A stretch of 20,000 bases of DNA from Prorocentrum cordatum (GCA_963575745.1 CAUYUJ010001411.1:1-20000), one strand, 5' to 3'. Positions 1-8,165 are shown, numbered from the stretch's first letter. Made by a program: numbers and translations. Notes: generated by a model not told the origin, from the letters alone.

Positions 1-164
1 CTCCTCCTCCTCCTCCTGTCCTCTCTCTGAGTCATCTTTTCTCACCGTTCCTGGGCCCCGGGCCCGGGGCCGTGCAAGAGCGACTCGGGAGGAAGGGCTC
101 GTCCTGGGAGAGGGCCCCGGGGCCCAGGACCAGCTCCCCTCAGGACCCGCCTCCCCCAGGCTAA

Positions 165-246
165 TCGTCGTCGTCGTTGTCGTCCGAGTCGTCCTCCTCC
201 TCTCCTCCTCCTCCTCCTCCTCCTCCTCCTCCTCCTCCTCCTCCTC
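165..246. repeat. TCG then TCC trinucleotide array
   Basis: A short TCG run passes into an almost uninterrupted TCC run. The first 17 bases of the window are also (CTC)n, so a similar array probably extends to the left. Open frames crossing it give only poly-Pro, poly-Ser or poly-Gly and are not taken as coding. Confidence 0.95.
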
Positions 247-2145
247 GGTTCACGGCGTGTCGCTCTTGCTGTTGCGTCTCTGGCCGCGTCCTCGCCTTCT
301 CTCCTCTCGTGCCGCTTGCGCTCCCCCCCTTCCCATCCCTTGGGTCCCCTTGGGAGTCAGGCGCTTGATCCTCGAGCACAAACCAGCCCCTAGCCCTGAT
401 AGCACGGTGAAGACGTGGCCTCACTTAGGCCCCGTCTTCGCATCAGGGTCAGAATTCTGGGCGGTTGGGCTTGACGCATCTGCAGGAAAGGCCCCGTATC
501 CCTAATGCTTCTTGGACCTCCTAACTTGGGTCCCCTCACAAAGGGTTTGGGGTCCTTTTATTGCTAATCATTCCCATCCCCTGGGCTCCCCGTCGGGGAT
601 CAGCCGTCAGAGCCGGCACGTTGCAGAGGAGAGCAGCACGGCCCCTGCGCGAGGACGACGTGCACACGCGGCAGTCGAGAAGCGCACAGAATGTGCTCAT
701 GGGCTTCGTGCCCTTCCCCTCCCCCCCCCCTCTCGTCTCCTGCTCGCCCCCCCCCTCGCGCGCTCCCCTGCCCGGGGGAGCACGCCCTCCTCCCCACCTC
801 GCTGGTGGATCGCTCACGCGTCCGCCTCCCCTCGCCGTCCCCTGCTCTCGCCCTCGCTCCTCCCCTTCCCCCCTGTCTCCCGCCCTCCCTGTTTGCCCCT
901 CCCTGCCCCGCCCTTTCGCTCCCTCCCCCGTCGGTCGCCCTCGAGGCACCTGGGCTCGAGCAGCCCTTTCGAATTTGGCTTGAGGCCAGGCCTCGCGCCT
1001 CGCGCCCTCCACCGCCTTTTCTTGGGGGGCGTTTTGAGCCTACCGCATGTTTTCGTGCAGTCGGTCTCCGTGGCGGAAGGCGAGGGCGATGTCCGAGGCT
1101 CCGATCAGCCCGTCCAGTTGGCACGTGCCGGCGCTGGTGCAGTCCTCTTCCTCGTGTGCTTCAGCGGTCGGCTCGCCACGTCTACGGCCGAGGGCGCGTA
1201 TCCCCAGCGCTGGGCGTCTTCCACCTGGGCCTCCGCGTCCATGTCGCCACGCCCATGGGTGTAGTCTTTCGCATGGCACGTTTGGTGGTTGGGTTGCCCT
1301 CCCAGGCGGTCGGCGTGCTGGGGGGCTTCTGCCCCTGCAGGACGCCGCTTTGTGGCGGGACTGCTTCGGTGCTGCGTGTCTCCTTCTTGGAGGTGGACGT
1401 GCCGGCCGTCCGTGCTTCCGAGCCGCGCAACTGCCGGTCATTGTCCTGGGTGTTCGCAGGCTGCACCTCGGCTGCCTGGGCTTCAGGAAGGTTCTCGCGG
1501 CGTTCGGGGCACGTGGTTGCATTGATATCGATATGCTTCCTCAGTCATGGTTTATGCACGCTCTGACCATGCACGGGTTTGTCTTTCTCTGTTTCTCGTT
1601 AGCCATGCGGGCTTCCCCATGTAGTTTAAACATCCGTTCACTAGTCGCGGGCATATTAACCGGGGATGCCTGGCACACGGTGATCCAACAGTTGGGGGTC
1701 GCCTGGCCTTCTGTGGTTTGAGCGTTTTCGTTCGGCTATCCTGCACGGCCTCGTACTCGTTCGCTCCTGGTGGAGTGAGGGAACATTGGTCAAGAATGGG
1801 GGGACCCATGCTCGTGCTGCTCATGGAGGTCAGTGGGTGGCTCGCAGAGTTCAGGAGGGAAAGAACACACAGACACAATTCATCGTCGATGTCCCAGAAC
1901 ATATGGGAAAATATGGGAAGTGGGGGGAAGACAAAAACCCAGAAACTATAAGAATATATGAGGGATCCTGTTATTTGTGTGTATTTATTTGTGTGTCCAA
2001 GGGCCCCTTCAAGAGTGCTCATTAGCATCTTGCTCCGCAGTCGCTCCGAGTCCGAATCCGAATCCCCCCCTCGGCCGCCTCGCCTCCCCACCCCTCCCTG
2101 CGCTCCTCCTCTTGCCCTCCCTCCCCTGCCCCCCTTCCCTGCCCC
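247..2145. other. GC-rich spacer, no supported gene
   Basis: About 1.9 kb without a convincing gene. Roughly 700-935 is strongly pyrimidine-biased on the plus strand, with runs of ten and nine C. Around 1500-2000 the composition becomes more balanced, with small features such as a tandem ATATGGGAA-like pair near 1901-1920 and an ATATCGATAT palindrome near 1526-1535. Overlapping open frames exist on both strands, but all are Arg/Pro/Ala/Ser-rich in the way GC-rich noncoding DNA is. None shows a domain, a signal peptide or a consistent coding look. Confidence 0.6.
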
Positions 2146-2300
2146 AGGAGGAGGAGGAGGAGGAGGAGGAGGAGGAGGAGGAGGCGGAGGAGGAGGGAGG
2201 AGGAGGGAGGAGGAGGAGGAGGAGGAGGAGGAGGAGGAGGAGGAGGAGGAGGAAGGAGGAAGAGGGAGGAGGAGGAGGAGGAGGAGGAGGAGGAGGAGGA
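2146..2300. repeat. (GGA)n array
   Basis: About 155 bp of GGA units on the plus strand with a few single-base interruptions (GGC, GGGA, GGAA). It follows a pyrimidine-rich stretch (2060-2145), so purine bias switches strand exactly at 2146. Poly-Glu, poly-Arg, poly-Gly and (on the minus strand) poly-Ser/Pro/Leu frames are artefacts of the repeat. Confidence 0.97.
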
Positions 2301-2544
2301 CAATCACTTGGCTAAGAGGGAGGCTAAGGGTTGACCGACCCGACCCTAGCCCAAAACCTCGTGGCACAGGCTCCCGCCTTCCGAAGCCTCACCTCGCTTG
2401 GGTCGCCGTTCCTAGTCCACGTCCTAATCCCCCCCCTCTCCCCGCTGTCGGTTTTTCAGACTGAGCTGCCTTGCACTCGGTGCGAGCAGGTGCTCGGCTC
2501 TTGCAGCATCCCCGGGCAGGAGGGCGACGCCACTCGGGCCTGCA

Positions 2545-2738
2545 AGCTGCAGCGGAATCCCATGCCAAGAGACACCCTGCCTGCAGGGTGCCCTGGGTTT
2601 CCTGGCTTTCTTGGATTTCGAGGGTTCTGCCATGAAATGCGTGACGTTCCCACACAACAAATCAATGGACGCCCTGGGGTCTCAGGGTTGCGTTCATTGC
2701 GGAAGGTTTCTCGTGGTCGACCTCCTACTGTATCGCTC
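2545..2738 (+). repeat. Dispersed mosaic repeat, copy 1 (modules A and D)
   Basis: Module A (2545-2580) matches 6902-6937 at 33 of 36 positions; its core is CCCATGCCAAGA followed by ACACCCTGC. Homology to 7190-7380 then runs on through a GTGCCNTGGGTTTC block, a GCGTGA..CACACA block and module D (about 2668-2738), including GGAAGGTTTCT and GGTCGA..CTCCT. The two ~190-bp copies are clearly related but diverged, with small indels. No stable reading frame is shared, so this looks like a noncoding dispersed repeat. The family was not identified. Confidence 0.8.
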
Positions 2739-3158
2739 CTTCCTGCACCTCCAAACTCCCATCGTTTCTTGCCATCCCTCGTAGCGGCCGCTTCTGCCAC
2801 ACCTTGCGCAGCAGGCCCCAGAATCAGCAGGGCTGTGTTCCAGGCGGTTTTTAGAAAATGGTCTGGTGGCGTGACATCTGTTTAACATATTGTTCCCAGA
2901 ACCAGAGAACAACGGCGACGGAACCAGGGAACAGCGGCGCGGATGCGATAAAAATTCTGGCCTGCCTGTGCGCGCCGTGGAGCAGCCCTGCGGGACAGAT
3001 GCTTGGCCGCCGCGCCGCTCCGCTGCCGCTGTCGCTGTCGCACGGAACGGTGGCCCTGACGAGGGGCGCGGCAGTGGCAGCGGCAGTGCCGAAGCGCGCC
3101 CAGAGCCCCGCAGCGGCATGAGGGTACAGACCCAACTTATGTGGCGGATGCGCGGGTC
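2739..3158. other. Spacer between two repeats
   Basis: About 420 bp with no gene I can support. It runs from the end of the mosaic repeat to the foldback element. It contains CCGCTGCCGCTGTCGCTGTCG-type degenerate triplets near 3015-3045 and a related GGCAGTGGCAGCGGCAGTGCC stretch near 3069-3090, which together form an imperfect inverted pair. Small frames here are Ala/Arg-rich and unconvincing. Confidence 0.5.
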
Positions 3159-3370
3159 AGGGGCAACGACAGGGGGGGATAGGCATAGGGGGGGGTGGAT
3201 GCGTCGACCCCCAACCGCTCATTCATCGCCGACAGGGCTCTGATAGCCCCGCCTTGCCCGGGAAGGTGCGGGTCTGCTATCAGGGGCCTATCGCGGATCT
3301 ATCGGCGACGAATCGCCGATTCCAGGCCGATGCCTTCCCCCCCTGAGCCAGTCCCCCTGTCGTTGCCCCT
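3159..3370. mobile_element. Foldback / MITE-like element with 18-bp perfect inverted repeats
   Basis: The left end AGGGGCAACGACAGGGGG (3159-3176) is exactly reverse-complementary to 3353-3370. Inside that the arms stay roughly complementary for another 25-30 bp, through a GGC plus G-run block. Nested pairs follow: CTGATAG (3240-3246) with CTATCAG (3277-3283), and a perfect hairpin ATCGGCGA-CGAA-TCGCCGAT at 3301-3320. The whole 212-bp unit can fold on itself. It has no coding capacity. I saw no clear target-site duplication, so a transposon origin is inferred from structure only. Confidence 0.6.
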
Positions 3371-3843
3371 CGTTTGGGGTGGGGGGTCTTGTGTTCAGGG
3401 GAGACTGCAGCACCGCTTGGCGATGTGGTGCGCTTCGAAGAGAGCCTTGCCTTCGAGTTGTCGTCTCTTCCGCGGCCAAAGGCGGCGGAAGGCCGGCGGA
3501 ACTAGAGCGAGGCCGCCTCCGCCAGCGGAAGCCCATGGAAGGGCGGCGAAGCCTCGGCGGCTCAAGGATCCGTTTGCCTCCACAGGGGGGGTCGCAAGTC
3601 CCCCCCCTGGCTGTGACCAACGCCCGCATCCGACCAGACCTGCCATGTGCGATGCCCGCCGCGCGGCTGGGCGCTGCTGGCAGCTTCTGCGCCGGCGAGG
3701 TGAGCGTGCAGAGGCGGCCCCGGGTCCTGCGAACAGCGGGTTGGTGTTCTACGGGGACCGGTTCTTGCTGTGATGACGGGCCTGTGGGTGGCTGTATGGG
3801 CAGTTTCCTCGAGCATGCCTTCTGCCCGTGAGAGGTTGTCGAC
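3371..3843. other. GC-rich spacer with a poly-G/poly-C hairpin
   Basis: No supported gene. A hairpin CAGGGGGGG (3583-3591) / CCCCCCCTG (3601-3609) has a nine-base loop and is flanked by CA and GCTGTG, which extend the pairing imperfectly. Frames of up to 185 codons on the minus strand are Arg/Pro/Ser-rich without any recognisable domain. Confidence 0.5.
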
Positions 3844-4154
3844 ATGAACCGCTTACTTGTTCCCCGTTGGGTTGTTGCTGCTGCACTACTTGGTCCACGT
3901 CTCGGCCTGGCTCATGCGGTGACGCATTGCATTCGGCGGTCCCTGGCGCTGGTATTCGAGCTGGTACAATTTATTGTTTATTCCAGTACTGGTTCGTCAG
4001 GGAAGCTTTGTTGCCCTTCGTCATCTGGACGGCACTAGTTCGGGTGAACTTCGCGGGGCGAGACCAGCCGCATCATCGTTTGCTGGATCATTTGTCTCGT
4101 TTGCTTCCAACGACTCGCCATCCCTGTCTCGGCGCCCCTTCGGGCCCCAGCACA

Positions 4155-4328
4155 ATGCGAAGAGTGTTGACTTCCTGTGCCGTGGTATTGTGTGCCTTGG
4201 TCTTCGGAGAATGTGCTGCGCCGCGAATGCGGTTTTTCATCGAGCCCAATCGCAAAGCACCCCGCCGAATTTTCAAGGGTGTAGCGTCGGAGACAAACAG
4301 GAAGGGCGGCGGAAGGCGGCGGAAGTAA
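4155..4328 (+). CDS. Possible first exon of a secreted protein (signal-peptide-like N-terminus)
   Basis: From the ATG at 4155 (context CACAATGCG) the frame begins MRRVLTSCAVVLCALVFGEC: a short basic start, a 14-residue hydrophobic core, then small residues and Cys. That is a textbook signal-peptide layout, with likely cleavage after about residue 20-24. The rest is basic (Arg/Lys/Gly-rich) and stops at TAA 4326-4328. The stop overlaps a GTAACAT donor-like site at 4325, and a strong acceptor ends at 4441. Joining them keeps the frame open through 4442 and onward into the GGA array. No domain was recognised. It may be chance in GC-rich DNA. A second signal-peptide-like start at 3844 lies in a different frame. 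Confidence 0.25.
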   Translation: MRRVLTSCAVVLCALVFGECAAPRMRFFIEPNRKAPRRIFKGVASETNRKGGGRRRK

Positions 4329-4404
4329 CATATGCGTTCCATGAGGTGAAATCGTGTTTGGGTTCCGGGTGTCCGAAATCCGCCATGCGCTGTCCACCAG
4401 GCCT

Positions 4405-4441
4405 GTTGACTGTACCCTTCCCGTTTTCCTTTGCACTGCAG
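4405..4441 (+). promoter_or_regulatory. Candidate 3' splice site
   Basis: GTTGACTG (a branch-point-like sequence) is followed by a long C/T tract and CTGCAG, with the AG at 4440-4441. This is the usual eukaryotic acceptor architecture. Whether it is used is unknown. It would fit a 117-nt intron beginning at the GT of 4325. Confidence 0.35.
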
Positions 4442-4536
4442 CATTGGCTTCGGCGTCAGCCGTGGGTGCACCGTGAACCGCCTTCGGACCAGCCCACGTC
4501 GGTTTTCCGCTCACATGGGTGCCCTTCCCCCCCGTC

Positions 4537-4732
4537 AGGAGGGGGAGGGGGGGAGGGGGAGGAGGAGGAGGAGGAGGAGGAGGAGGAGGAGGAGGAGGAG
4601 GAGGAGGAGGAGGAGGGGAGGAGGAGGAGGAGGAGCAGCAGCAGGAACAGGAGGAAGTAGGAGGAGGAGGAGGAGGAGGAGGAGGAGGAGGGAGGAGGAG
4701 GAGGAGGAGGAGGAGGAGGAGGAGGAGGAGAG
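4537..4732. repeat. (GGA)n array with CAG interruption
   Basis: About 195 bp of GGA on the plus strand. It is interrupted at about 4634-4660 by GAGCAGCAGCAGGAACAGGAGGAAGTAGG, splitting it into two purer blocks. The block edges show single G insertions typical of replication slippage. Frames across it are poly-Gly, poly-Arg, poly-Glu and, in reverse, poly-Ser/Leu/Pro. Confidence 0.97.
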
Positions 4733-4878
4733 TGGCGCCCCCACCCCCGCCCCAGGGCGCCGTCGTGGACGGGGCATCGGCGTATTTCGAGGTAGTGCTG
4801 TCGTCGATCCCGCCGCCGGAGGTGGCGCGTCGCGCCTTGCCTGGCCTTTCTGACCTCGGGCGAGGTTTTTTTGTTGTG

Positions 4879-4903
4879 TATATATATATATATATATATA
4901 TAT
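4879..4903. repeat. (TA)12 dinucleotide tract
   Basis: Twelve and a half uninterrupted TA units, preceded by a T7 run and GTTGTG. It is the only dinucleotide microsatellite of note in a window otherwise dominated by trinucleotides, and a strong AT island in GC-rich surroundings. Confidence 0.95.
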
Positions 4904-5150
4904 TACATACGTCCATACACAGACATGCTTGCGTTTTGGGAGAAATAGGTTTTGGTCGTTTTTGGCTCTCGGGGCCCTCACCGGGCCCTATGGCCGTCAC
5001 AGAACGACTCGGGATGCGAAATCGGCCCCGGGGAAAGGGCGGGACTGTTGGCATGTATGGATACCCGTGCTCAGTGTGGACACCGAGGCGTGACACCATG
5101 GCTGCGCGATCCCATAGATGCGCGGGGCGCCCCAGAAATGGCACCGTCTT
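4904..5150. other. Unassigned spacer
   Basis: About 250 bp between the TA tract and the mosaic repeat copy 2. I see no gene, no repeat related to the rest of the window and no clear regulatory site. Confidence 0.5.
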
Positions 5151-5318
5151 CGAGGACCGAGGGGTCCGACACCTCTTCAGCGGCGGAAAGCCGAGCGGCA
5201 GCCAGCGGAAGGTGAGGATGCCTCCCAAAGAGCTGGCTTATCTTGGATTCGGGGGCTCCAGACCCCACCGCGTGTCTCGCCTGGCATCCGTGCAGAGCCT
5301 CCCTGCATGGCATGTGCA
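5151..5318 (+). repeat. Dispersed mosaic repeat, copy 2 (modules C and B)
   Basis: Module C (CGAGGACCGAGGGGTCCGACACCTCT, 5151 onward) matches 6961-6985. Module B (about 5225-5310) matches 7085-7170, including GATTCGGGG / GTATTCGGGG, CTCCAGACCCCACCGCGTG / TTCTGGACCCCATCGCGTG, and TGTCTCGC..GCATCCG.GCAGAGCC. Between C and B this copy has about 45 bp of GGCGGAAAG-like sequence. The 6.9-7.2 kb copy has a TCC microsatellite at the same place. No shared reading frame was identified. Confidence 0.75.
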
Positions 5319-5326
5319 TACACGCT

Positions 5327-5480
5327 GCTCATTTCTAAGTATTCGAAAGTTTCTGATTTTTTGGGGGGCCAAGATCCTTTAATTTCTAATTGTTTTGTCC
5401 TGGGCCTCTTCCTGGCCACCAGGGGGGCAGGAACAGTTAGACACGAGCGCACTTAGAAATTAGTGCGACCAGAAATGAGC
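5327..5480. repeat. Short inverted-repeat unit (10-bp ends)
   Basis: GCTCATTTCT (5327-5336) is exactly reverse-complementary to AGAAATGAGC (5471-5480). ATTTCTAAGT (5331-5340) is also reverse-complementary to ACTTAGAAAT (5451-5460), and GCACT..AGTGC pairs around 5449-5466. The unit is noticeably AT-richer than its surroundings and starts right after mosaic repeat copy 2. It could be a small MITE or just a decayed foldback. No convincing target duplication was seen. Confidence 0.4.
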
Positions 5481-5639
5481 GACGCGTATCCACGGGGGCG
5501 CGGCTTGGAGTCCCGACCGCGAGCCCGACCGCTTCCCCACGGGCAGCGCTCCATGCCGCGTGAACGCGTGATCCGGGCAGTGCCAGGGGGCGGTCACCAC
5601 CATGGGGGGCGCCGGCTCTTCCTTGAAATGGAGGTTCGA

Positions 5640-5906
5640 GCATCCCGGGCTGACCCAAAAGGGGGTCCAGCGACGAGGGGGTGGTGCAATAGATTAGGTG
5701 CAGTAGATTTGTGGGGTTGCAGTACATCTGGGGCGTGCACTACATCTCGGGGTGCAGATGTGCTGCTGCATTTCCATGCGCGATGCACTACCTGCAATGC
5801 AATGCAATCGAATTCTCCGGCGCAATACATTTTGCAAAACAGTTGCCCAAAATCTATTGCACCAACCCCTTTTAGCTGGACCCCGTTTCGGGTTACCCAA
5901 AGCATC
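5640..5906. mobile_element. MITE-like element: ~49-bp terminal inverted repeats, possible 5-bp target duplication
   Basis: The left arm 5647-5695 and the right arm 5851-5898 are reverse complements at about 41 of 49 aligned positions, ending in an exact GGTGCAATAGATT block on the inner side. Immediately outside, GCATC occurs at 5640-5644 and again at 5902-5906, as expected of a target-site duplication around a 257-bp element. The interior carries degenerate ~17-18-bp tandem units beginning GGTGCA or GTTGCA followed by TAGAT or TACAT (about 5683-5760). On the right is a TGCAATGCAATGCAAT-like stretch. No transposase frame fits, so it would be non-autonomous. Assignment to a transposon superfamily is not possible from the sequence alone. 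Confidence 0.7.
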
Positions 5907-6210
5907 GGAGCTCGGGGAGGTGTTTGGACGTTCGGGTCGTTCTGGGAGGCTCTGGAGTGTTGCCGGGGGCTACTTCCTCAAAGAAATTGCGTCTCCTCGA
6001 GAAAGTGGCGACCCCCTAGTGGTGTCACTCTTTGGCATGGCCCCAGCGAGAGTTCCGTGGTCTGGAGATACCCCTGGGGAGGCCGAAGTGAAGGAACAAC
6101 GCCAGGAATAAAGGCGCAGTGCGCCCAAAGTCTGGGTCCCTCTCTTCTCATACGCCTTTGGATTGGAGGCTTGCCGTTTCGGGCCCCAGCCGCAAAAACA
6201 TTCAACAATG
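5907..6210. other. Unassigned spacer
   Basis: About 300 bp between the inverted-repeat element and the TCG array. An open frame crosses it on the plus strand, but it is only the upstream part of a repeat-encoded frame. I see no domain, splice signal or repeat relationship. Confidence 0.5.
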
Positions 6211-6349
6211 TTGTCGTCGTCGTCAGCGGCGTCGTCGTCGTCGTCGTCGCCGTCTCTGTCGTCGTCGTCGTCATCGGCGTCGTCGTCGTCGCCGTCTCTG
6301 TCGTCGTCTCCGTCGCCGTCGCCGCCGCCGCCGCCGCCGTCGCCATCGC

Positions 6350-6416
<67 letters not shown>

Positions 6417-6418
6417 CC
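6211..6418. repeat. TCG/CCG trinucleotide array
   Basis: About 208 bp of GTC/TCG units mixed with CCG and TCT/CAT variants, ending in a purer (TCG)n block (about 6365-6415). In reverse it reads poly-Asp or poly-Thr. These frames are repeat-derived. A related TCG/CCG array lies at 18666-18867. Confidence 0.96.
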
Positions 6419-6901
6419 CAGGCGCCTCCCAGGGTCTATCCTGGCCAGCTGTTCGCGCTGCGTCTGGCCGCGGCGACGCCGAGGCCAGGGCGCCAGCCAC
6501 CCACGGAGCCCGGCAGAGGATCGGTGCCTCTGCGCTCGTTGGCCGGGCCAGGGTGGCGTCCGCAAGTGCCTCCTTGCGAGGGCGACGTGCACGTTCGCGA
6601 GGACGGCTGGCCTTTTCGGCGGCCGACGCACGGGCGGCGCACGGGCGACGAATGCGCGACGCACCCGTTGGTCGCGAAGAGGGGGGGGGGGTCAGCACGC
6701 CGGCCGTACTACTGGGCCTTAGCACCTTCCCCCTGCCCCTTCCCCGTCACCCCCCTTTCCCTTTCACCCCAAAGGCCACCTTCTTTCTCACCCCCTGATG
6801 GGGGCAGCTTTGCGCCGCGCGTGCCGCGGTTGAGGGCCCGCGGGGCCCCGATAGAGCGGGCCCCCGGAGGCCGACGTCGCAGGAAGGCGCGGGGGCGGAG
6901 C
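6419..6901. other. GC-rich spacer with poly-G run
   Basis: No supported gene. The segment has an 11-base G run near 6680 and then a C-rich stretch (about 6725-6800). Ala/Arg/Gly-rich frames on both strands show no domain. Confidence 0.5.
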
Positions 6902-7380
6902 AGCTGCAGTGGAAGCCCATGCCAAGAAACACCCTGCTCGCCTCCAGGGTGCCCTGGGCTCGAGGACGGAGGGGTCGACACCTCTCGCCTCCTCCTCCTC
7001 CTCCCCTTCCTCCTCCTCCTCCTCCTCCTCCTCCTCCTCCTCCTCCTCTTCCATTTCCATTTCCTCCTCCTCCTGCTCCTCCTCCTCCTCCTCCCCCAAG
7101 AGCCAGCGTGTTTTGTATTCGGGGCTTCTGGACCCCATCGCGTGTCTCGCGGAGCATCCGCGCAGAGCCGCCTTGCCTTGAAGATGCGCATTGGAGGCCC
7201 ATGCCAAGAAACACCCTGTTCGCCTCCAGTGTGCCATGGGTTTCTTGGCCTTCGATGGTCCTGCTGTGGAAGAAGCGTGAGGCCCCCCCCACACACAAAA
7301 AATATGAGCGGACGACCTGGGGTGCCAGTGTTGCTTCTTGTGGAAGGTTTCTTGAGGTCGAGCTCCTCCCGTATCCTGCC
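6902..7380 (+). repeat. Dispersed mosaic repeat, copy 3 (A-C-[TCC array]-B-A'-D)
   Basis: This is the most complete member in the window. The order is module A (6902-6960), C (6961-6985), an intervening TCC array (6988-7096), B (about 7097-7175), a second A (about 7190-7250) and D (about 7291-7380). A and D match copy 1 (2545-2738); C and B match copy 2 (5151-5318). The second A-D stretch aligns collinearly with copy 1, so the unit was probably longer than any one copy here. No transposase, reverse transcriptase or terminal repeats were recognised. Confidence 0.78.
6988..7096. repeat. (TCC)n array inside mosaic repeat
   Basis: An interrupted TCC array with internal TTCCATTTCCATTTCC and TGC variants. 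It sits between modules C and B of the mosaic repeat, where copy 2 has only unrelated ~45 bp ending CCTCCCAAAGAGC. The array's right edge (CTCCTCCCCCAAGAGCC) aligns with that motif, so it may have grown from a short CCTCCC seed. Confidence 0.92.
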
Positions 7381-7517
7381 CGGCATGCGACGTCCTCGGG
7401 GGAGCGCGGCCTCGGCGGGGGCGCCCTCCGTGGAGGAGGGGCGGCCTCCTCTTGGCCGCCATCCGCCAGGCAATCGAGGCCGCCATCCGTGGGGGAGGGA
7501 CTCGGCGCCGCTGGCCG

Positions 7518-7727
7518 CCTCCTCCTCCTCCTCCTTCCTCCTCCTCCTCTCCTCCTCCTCTCCTCCTCCCTCCTCCTCCTCATCCGCCGCCGCCTCCTCC
7601 TCCTCTTCTTCCTCCTCCTCCTCCTCCTCCTCCTCCTCCTCCTCCTCCTCCTCCTCCTCTTCCTCCTCCATCATCTCCAGTTCCTCGCAATCCTCCTCCT
7701 CCTATTCCTTCTCCTCCTCCTCGTCGT
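7518..7727. repeat. (TCC)n array
   Basis: About 210 bp of TCC on the plus strand. It is interrupted by CATCCGCCGCCG, TCTTCT and a CATCATCTCCAGTTCCTCGCAATCC segment near 7670-7695. Frames across it are poly-Ser, poly-Pro, poly-Leu and reverse poly-Glu. They are not accepted as coding. Confidence 0.96.
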
Positions 7728-7824
7728 TTCGGCAGCCGGCGGCACCGCCGCAGCCATCTGTATGGCGCCCCGCGGCCCCCAGGCCGCCCCGCGAGCGCGC
7801 GGCAGGCCCAAATGGATGCGCAAC

Positions 7825-7868
7825 CGTTTTTGATTGTTTGTTTTGTTTTTCGCTTGTTTTTTTTCCAG
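7825..7868 (+). promoter_or_regulatory. Candidate 3' splice site with very T-rich tract
   Basis: About 40 bases that are mostly T, with scattered G, end in TTTTTTTTCCAG (AG at 7867-7868). This is the strongest polypyrimidine acceptor-like signal in the window and lies in GC-rich DNA. Downstream, the frame beginning RGVPRSPDPPEGP stays open to about 8153. It could be a cis-exon or a trans-splice acceptor, but no known exon was recognised on either side. Confidence 0.35.
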
Positions 7869-8165
7869 CGCGGGGTCCCCAGGAGTCCTGACCCTCCCGA
7901 AGGGCCGGTTCTTCGTCCCGAGCCGTGTTTGTCAGGGCCTCGGGGCCCGAGGAGGGCCCCCAAGAGCCCCAAGCGGGCAAACAAAAGTTCCGTCGTGCGT
8001 TTTGTGTTCGAAGCGAGCACGTCTGCGGGAGAGCTGGGGATGGCACCCACCCCGCCGACCGCAGGCACGCGGTGTAGGCTTCGGTATATTGTAGCTGGGG
8101 GATGGCTCGTGGCCAACCCAGCTGTAGGAGAGCGTTGTTCGTGCTTCCTGTGATTTCTCCGTTTC
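7869..8165 (+). other. Unassigned segment, possible exon
   Basis: About 300 bp between the T-rich acceptor and a GGA array. One plus frame is open for about 95 codons and ends TGA at 8151-8153. It is Pro/Arg/Ser-rich with no domain I know, so exon status rests only on the acceptor-like signal upstream. Confidence 0.25.

Noticed and set aside
512-1721. Overlapping long frames on both strands (up to 291 codons)
   Set aside because: Pro/Arg/Ser/Ala bias in all frames, no domain or motif and no splice context; expected in GC- and C-rich DNA.
3844-4038. 64-codon frame starting MNRLLVPRWVVAAALLG, signal-peptide-like
   Set aside because: The start is plausible, but the rest shows no family, no splice continuation was found, and it competes with the frame at 4155. 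Kept only as a remark.
5594-5905. 103-codon minus-strand frame across the inverted-repeat element
   Set aside because: It spans both arms and the tandem interior, so it follows the element's structure and not a protein. No domain was recognised.
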